Shown here piece after piece: positions 6,341 through 7,363 of a DNA stretch of 7,363 nucleotides; the stretch's first letter is position 1; each line of letters begins with the position of its first letter. Position numbers and translations under genes: made by a program. The notes under the pieces were generated by a model. It worked only from the letters and a program-made list of their open reading frames with translations. It was not told the origin of the DNA and did not search any database. Origin of the DNA: Gammaproteobacteria bacterium (GTDB lineage Bacteria; Pseudomonadota; Gammaproteobacteria; Chromatiales; Chromatiaceae). The DNA is taken from contig VMDJ01000066.1 of NCBI GenBank assembly GCA_008080925.1, positions 1 through 7,363 of the forward strand. The letters run 5' to 3'.

Positions 6341-6763
6341 TTAAATCGGTTTTAAAACCGCGAGTAATATTATCGCAATGAGAACTAAGACCGGTGCTTC
6401 GTTAAACCACCGATACCAAACATGTGATTTTGTGTTGCGATCTTCTTTAAAGGCTTTAACAAGTGCGCCACAGTAGATGTGGTAGATCACCAGAAAAGCC
6501 ATAAGCGCTAATTTAATAGTTAGCCATAACTGACCACCAAAGGCTGTCCAGCCGTAATCAGCGAGCATCCAAAAACCAAACACGAGGGTAAAGATGCCAC
6601 CGGGTGTAGTGATGCCGTAAAACAATTTACGCTCCATGATTTTGAAGCGCTCGTTTGAAATCGCATCATCACTCATGGCGTGATAGACGAATAAACGTGG
6701 AAGGTAAAACAGTCCGGCGAACCAAGTCACCATGCCGATGAGATGCCAAGCTTTTAACCACAT
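6341..6763 (-). CDS. hemJ: Protoporphyrinogen IX oxidase HemJ (CopD-like membrane protein)
   Basis: HemJ is an inner-membrane enzyme that oxidises protoporphyrinogen IX to protoporphyrin IX, the penultimate haem step, in bacteria lacking HemG or HemY. The 140-residue product opens with WLKAWHLIGMVTWFAGLFYLPRLFVYH, carrying His7, Arg23 and His28. It has four probable membrane helices (about 3-25, 52-70, 79-104 and 118-138), the helix-3 segment LWLTIKLALM with Lys84, and the family ending YRWFNEAPVLVLIA...LKP. Conserved histidine and lysine residues of this kind are essential in studied HemJ proteins. The start ATG at 6763 has AAGG (6774-6771) 7 nt away. The tlpA stop lies 12 nt upstream and dsrE begins 16 nt downstream, so the three genes form one operon. 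With hemL in the same window, two haem-synthesis steps are represented, though in separate operons. Confidence 0.93.
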   Translation of the reverse strand: MWLKAWHLIGMVTWFAGLFYLPRLFVYHAMSDDAISNERFKIMERKLFYGITTPGGIFTLVFGFWMLADYGWTAFGGQLWLTIKLALMAFLVIYHIYCGALVKAFKEDRNTKSHVWYRWFNEAPVLVLIAIILLAVLKPI

Positions 6764-6775
6764 AGTCTTGCCTTG

Positions 6776-7267
6776 TTATAGGGTTGAGATGATCAGTCCG
6801 ATATCGTTTAGGTTAACTGCGCCAGTATGTCGTTGCACAATTTTACCTTCACGATTAATAAATAAGTGTGTTGGCGTGACGCTGATACCGCCAAGCGCTT
6901 TATTGATCTCGCCATGCACATCCAATGCGTTTGGATAAGCGATCTCATATTTCTTCGCCATGCTAATCGCAGTGGGTGGTGGGTCGCTAGGTAAGTTAAC
7001 ACCGATTAGTTTGCCGCCACGTCGATCTAAAATTTCATGCAGTTGATTTAATGCTGGTATGTCTGCAATGCAGGTTGAACAAGTGACAGACCAGAAGCTC
7101 AACATCACAGGTCGACCTTTAAGGTCTTGGCTTGTGATGGGCTTACCGTCAACAAGGTTGAATGTTAGCTCAGGGAAGGGTTCATGCTCGGGGGTGGAAA
7201 ACCACAGCGCAGCAATGACGACAGCGCCGAGTATGAAAGTGATCAGTCCTTGGGTAAAACGGCTCAT
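6776..7267 (-). CDS. Membrane-anchored TlpA/ResA-like thiol:disulfide oxidoreductase
   Basis: This is a thioredoxin-fold protein expected to face the periplasm. The 163-residue product has one N-terminal hydrophobic segment (about 8-23) after a short basic start, acting as anchor or uncleaved signal. It has a PFPELTFNLVDGKPITSQDL lead-in (30-49) typical of the AhpC-TSA/TlpA group, the strand VMLSFWS (54-60), and the redox motif CSTC (63-66) in place of the common CxPC. The cis-proline loop is VTPTHLFI (130-137, Pro132), followed by a DREGK-like turn. TlpA relatives reduce periplasmic disulfides, for example in cytochrome c or copper-site maturation; the substrate here is unknown. The ATG at 7267 has no clear Shine-Dalgarno site, but an in-frame TGA 24 nt upstream rules out a longer start. 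It heads the visible tlpA-hemJ-dsrE operon, possibly continuing from the gene at the window edge. Confidence 0.9.
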   Translation of the reverse strand: MSRFTQGLITFILGAVVIAALWFSTPEHEPFPELTFNLVDGKPITSQDLKGRPVMLSFWSVTCSTCIADIPALNQLHEILDRRGGKLIGVNLPSDPPPTAISMAKKYEIAYPNALDVHGEINKALGGISVTPTHLFINREGKIVQRHTGAVNLNDIGLIISTL

Positions 7268-7303
7268 GGTGATGTCTGAAAATGAATTTCAAACATCCTA
7301 CCG

Positions 7304-7363
7304 TTATTCGGATGATGTTGTGGGTTCTTTTCGACCAAACCAGCTAGCGATTTTGCGTGCGAT
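7304..7363 (-). CDS. Probable 3' end of an upstream minus-strand gene (partial, function unknown)
   Basis: Reading the minus strand from the window edge gives 19 open codons ending in TAA at 7306-7304, with a plausible C-terminal tail, IARKIASWFGRKEPTTSSE. It lies 36 nt upstream of tlpA and in the same direction, which would make it the preceding gene of that operon. I do not recognise it. The opposite strand is also open from ATG at 7266 or 7272 to the edge, and a divergent gene beginning there cannot be excluded. I prefer the minus reading because two divergent start codons overlapping or only 4 nt apart would be very unusual. Confidence 0.45.
   Translation of the reverse strand: MARKIASWFGRKEPTTSSE

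Noticed and set aside
7266..7298. 10-codon leader peptide (MFEIHFQTSP) just before tlpA on the minus strand
   Set aside because: Its stop overlaps the tlpA ATG, which is suggestive, but the only purine-rich stretch sits too close to its own ATG and nothing else supports translation.
1..7363. A new defence, mobile or biosynthetic system
   Set aside because: All long genes but the edge fragment belong to known families, gene spacing is tight, and I found no transposase, integrase, long direct repeats or composition shift by eye.

Overview
The window looks like chromosomal core-genome DNA from a gammaproteobacterium. Mpl, UbiX, HemL and ThiE all read like the gammaproteobacterial forms. The orders mpl-ubiX and thiD-thiE-hemL are ones I recall from Pseudomonas and relatives. 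UbiX points to ubiquinone-based respiration. Base composition is moderate and looks even by eye. I saw no mobile element, tRNA, rRNA or CRISPR array. The genus cannot be fixed from this sequence alone.

There are four transcription blocks. (1) Plus strand, 1-1869: mpl (5' end cut off by the window) and ubiX, 4 nt apart. (2) Minus strand, 5142 down to 1870: thiD-thiE-hemL-dedA, with 4-nt overlaps at thiD/thiE and hemL/dedA and an 11-nt gap between thiE and hemL. The stop codons of ubiX and dedA abut with no base between them. (3) Plus strand, 5234-5827: a 54-residue rubredoxin, then an A-type iron-sulfur carrier-like protein with its own likely extended -10 promoter. A 91-bp gap separates this block from the divergent thiD. 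(4) Minus strand, 7267 down to 5890: a membrane-anchored TlpA-like thioredoxin, the haem enzyme HemJ, and an exported DsrE-family protein, 12 and 16 nt apart with good Shine-Dalgarno sites before the last two. A strong bidirectional hairpin terminator at 5844-5877 separates blocks 3 and 4. The last 60 bases hold the edge of one more gene, most likely the 3' end of a minus-strand gene upstream of tlpA.

Functionally, block 1 covers peptidoglycan recycling and prenyl-FMN supply for ubiquinone synthesis. Block 2 makes thiamine phosphate and 5-aminolevulinate and carries a DedA-type membrane protein. Blocks 3 and 4 share a redox, iron-sulfur, haem and thiol theme. The least ordinary genes are the A-type carrier, whose C-terminal cysteines are not in the usual CGC arrangement (5468-5827), and the secreted single-cysteine DsrE protein co-transcribed with TlpA and HemJ (5890-6324). 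I did not find a clear new multi-gene system; most of the window is well-known housekeeping.
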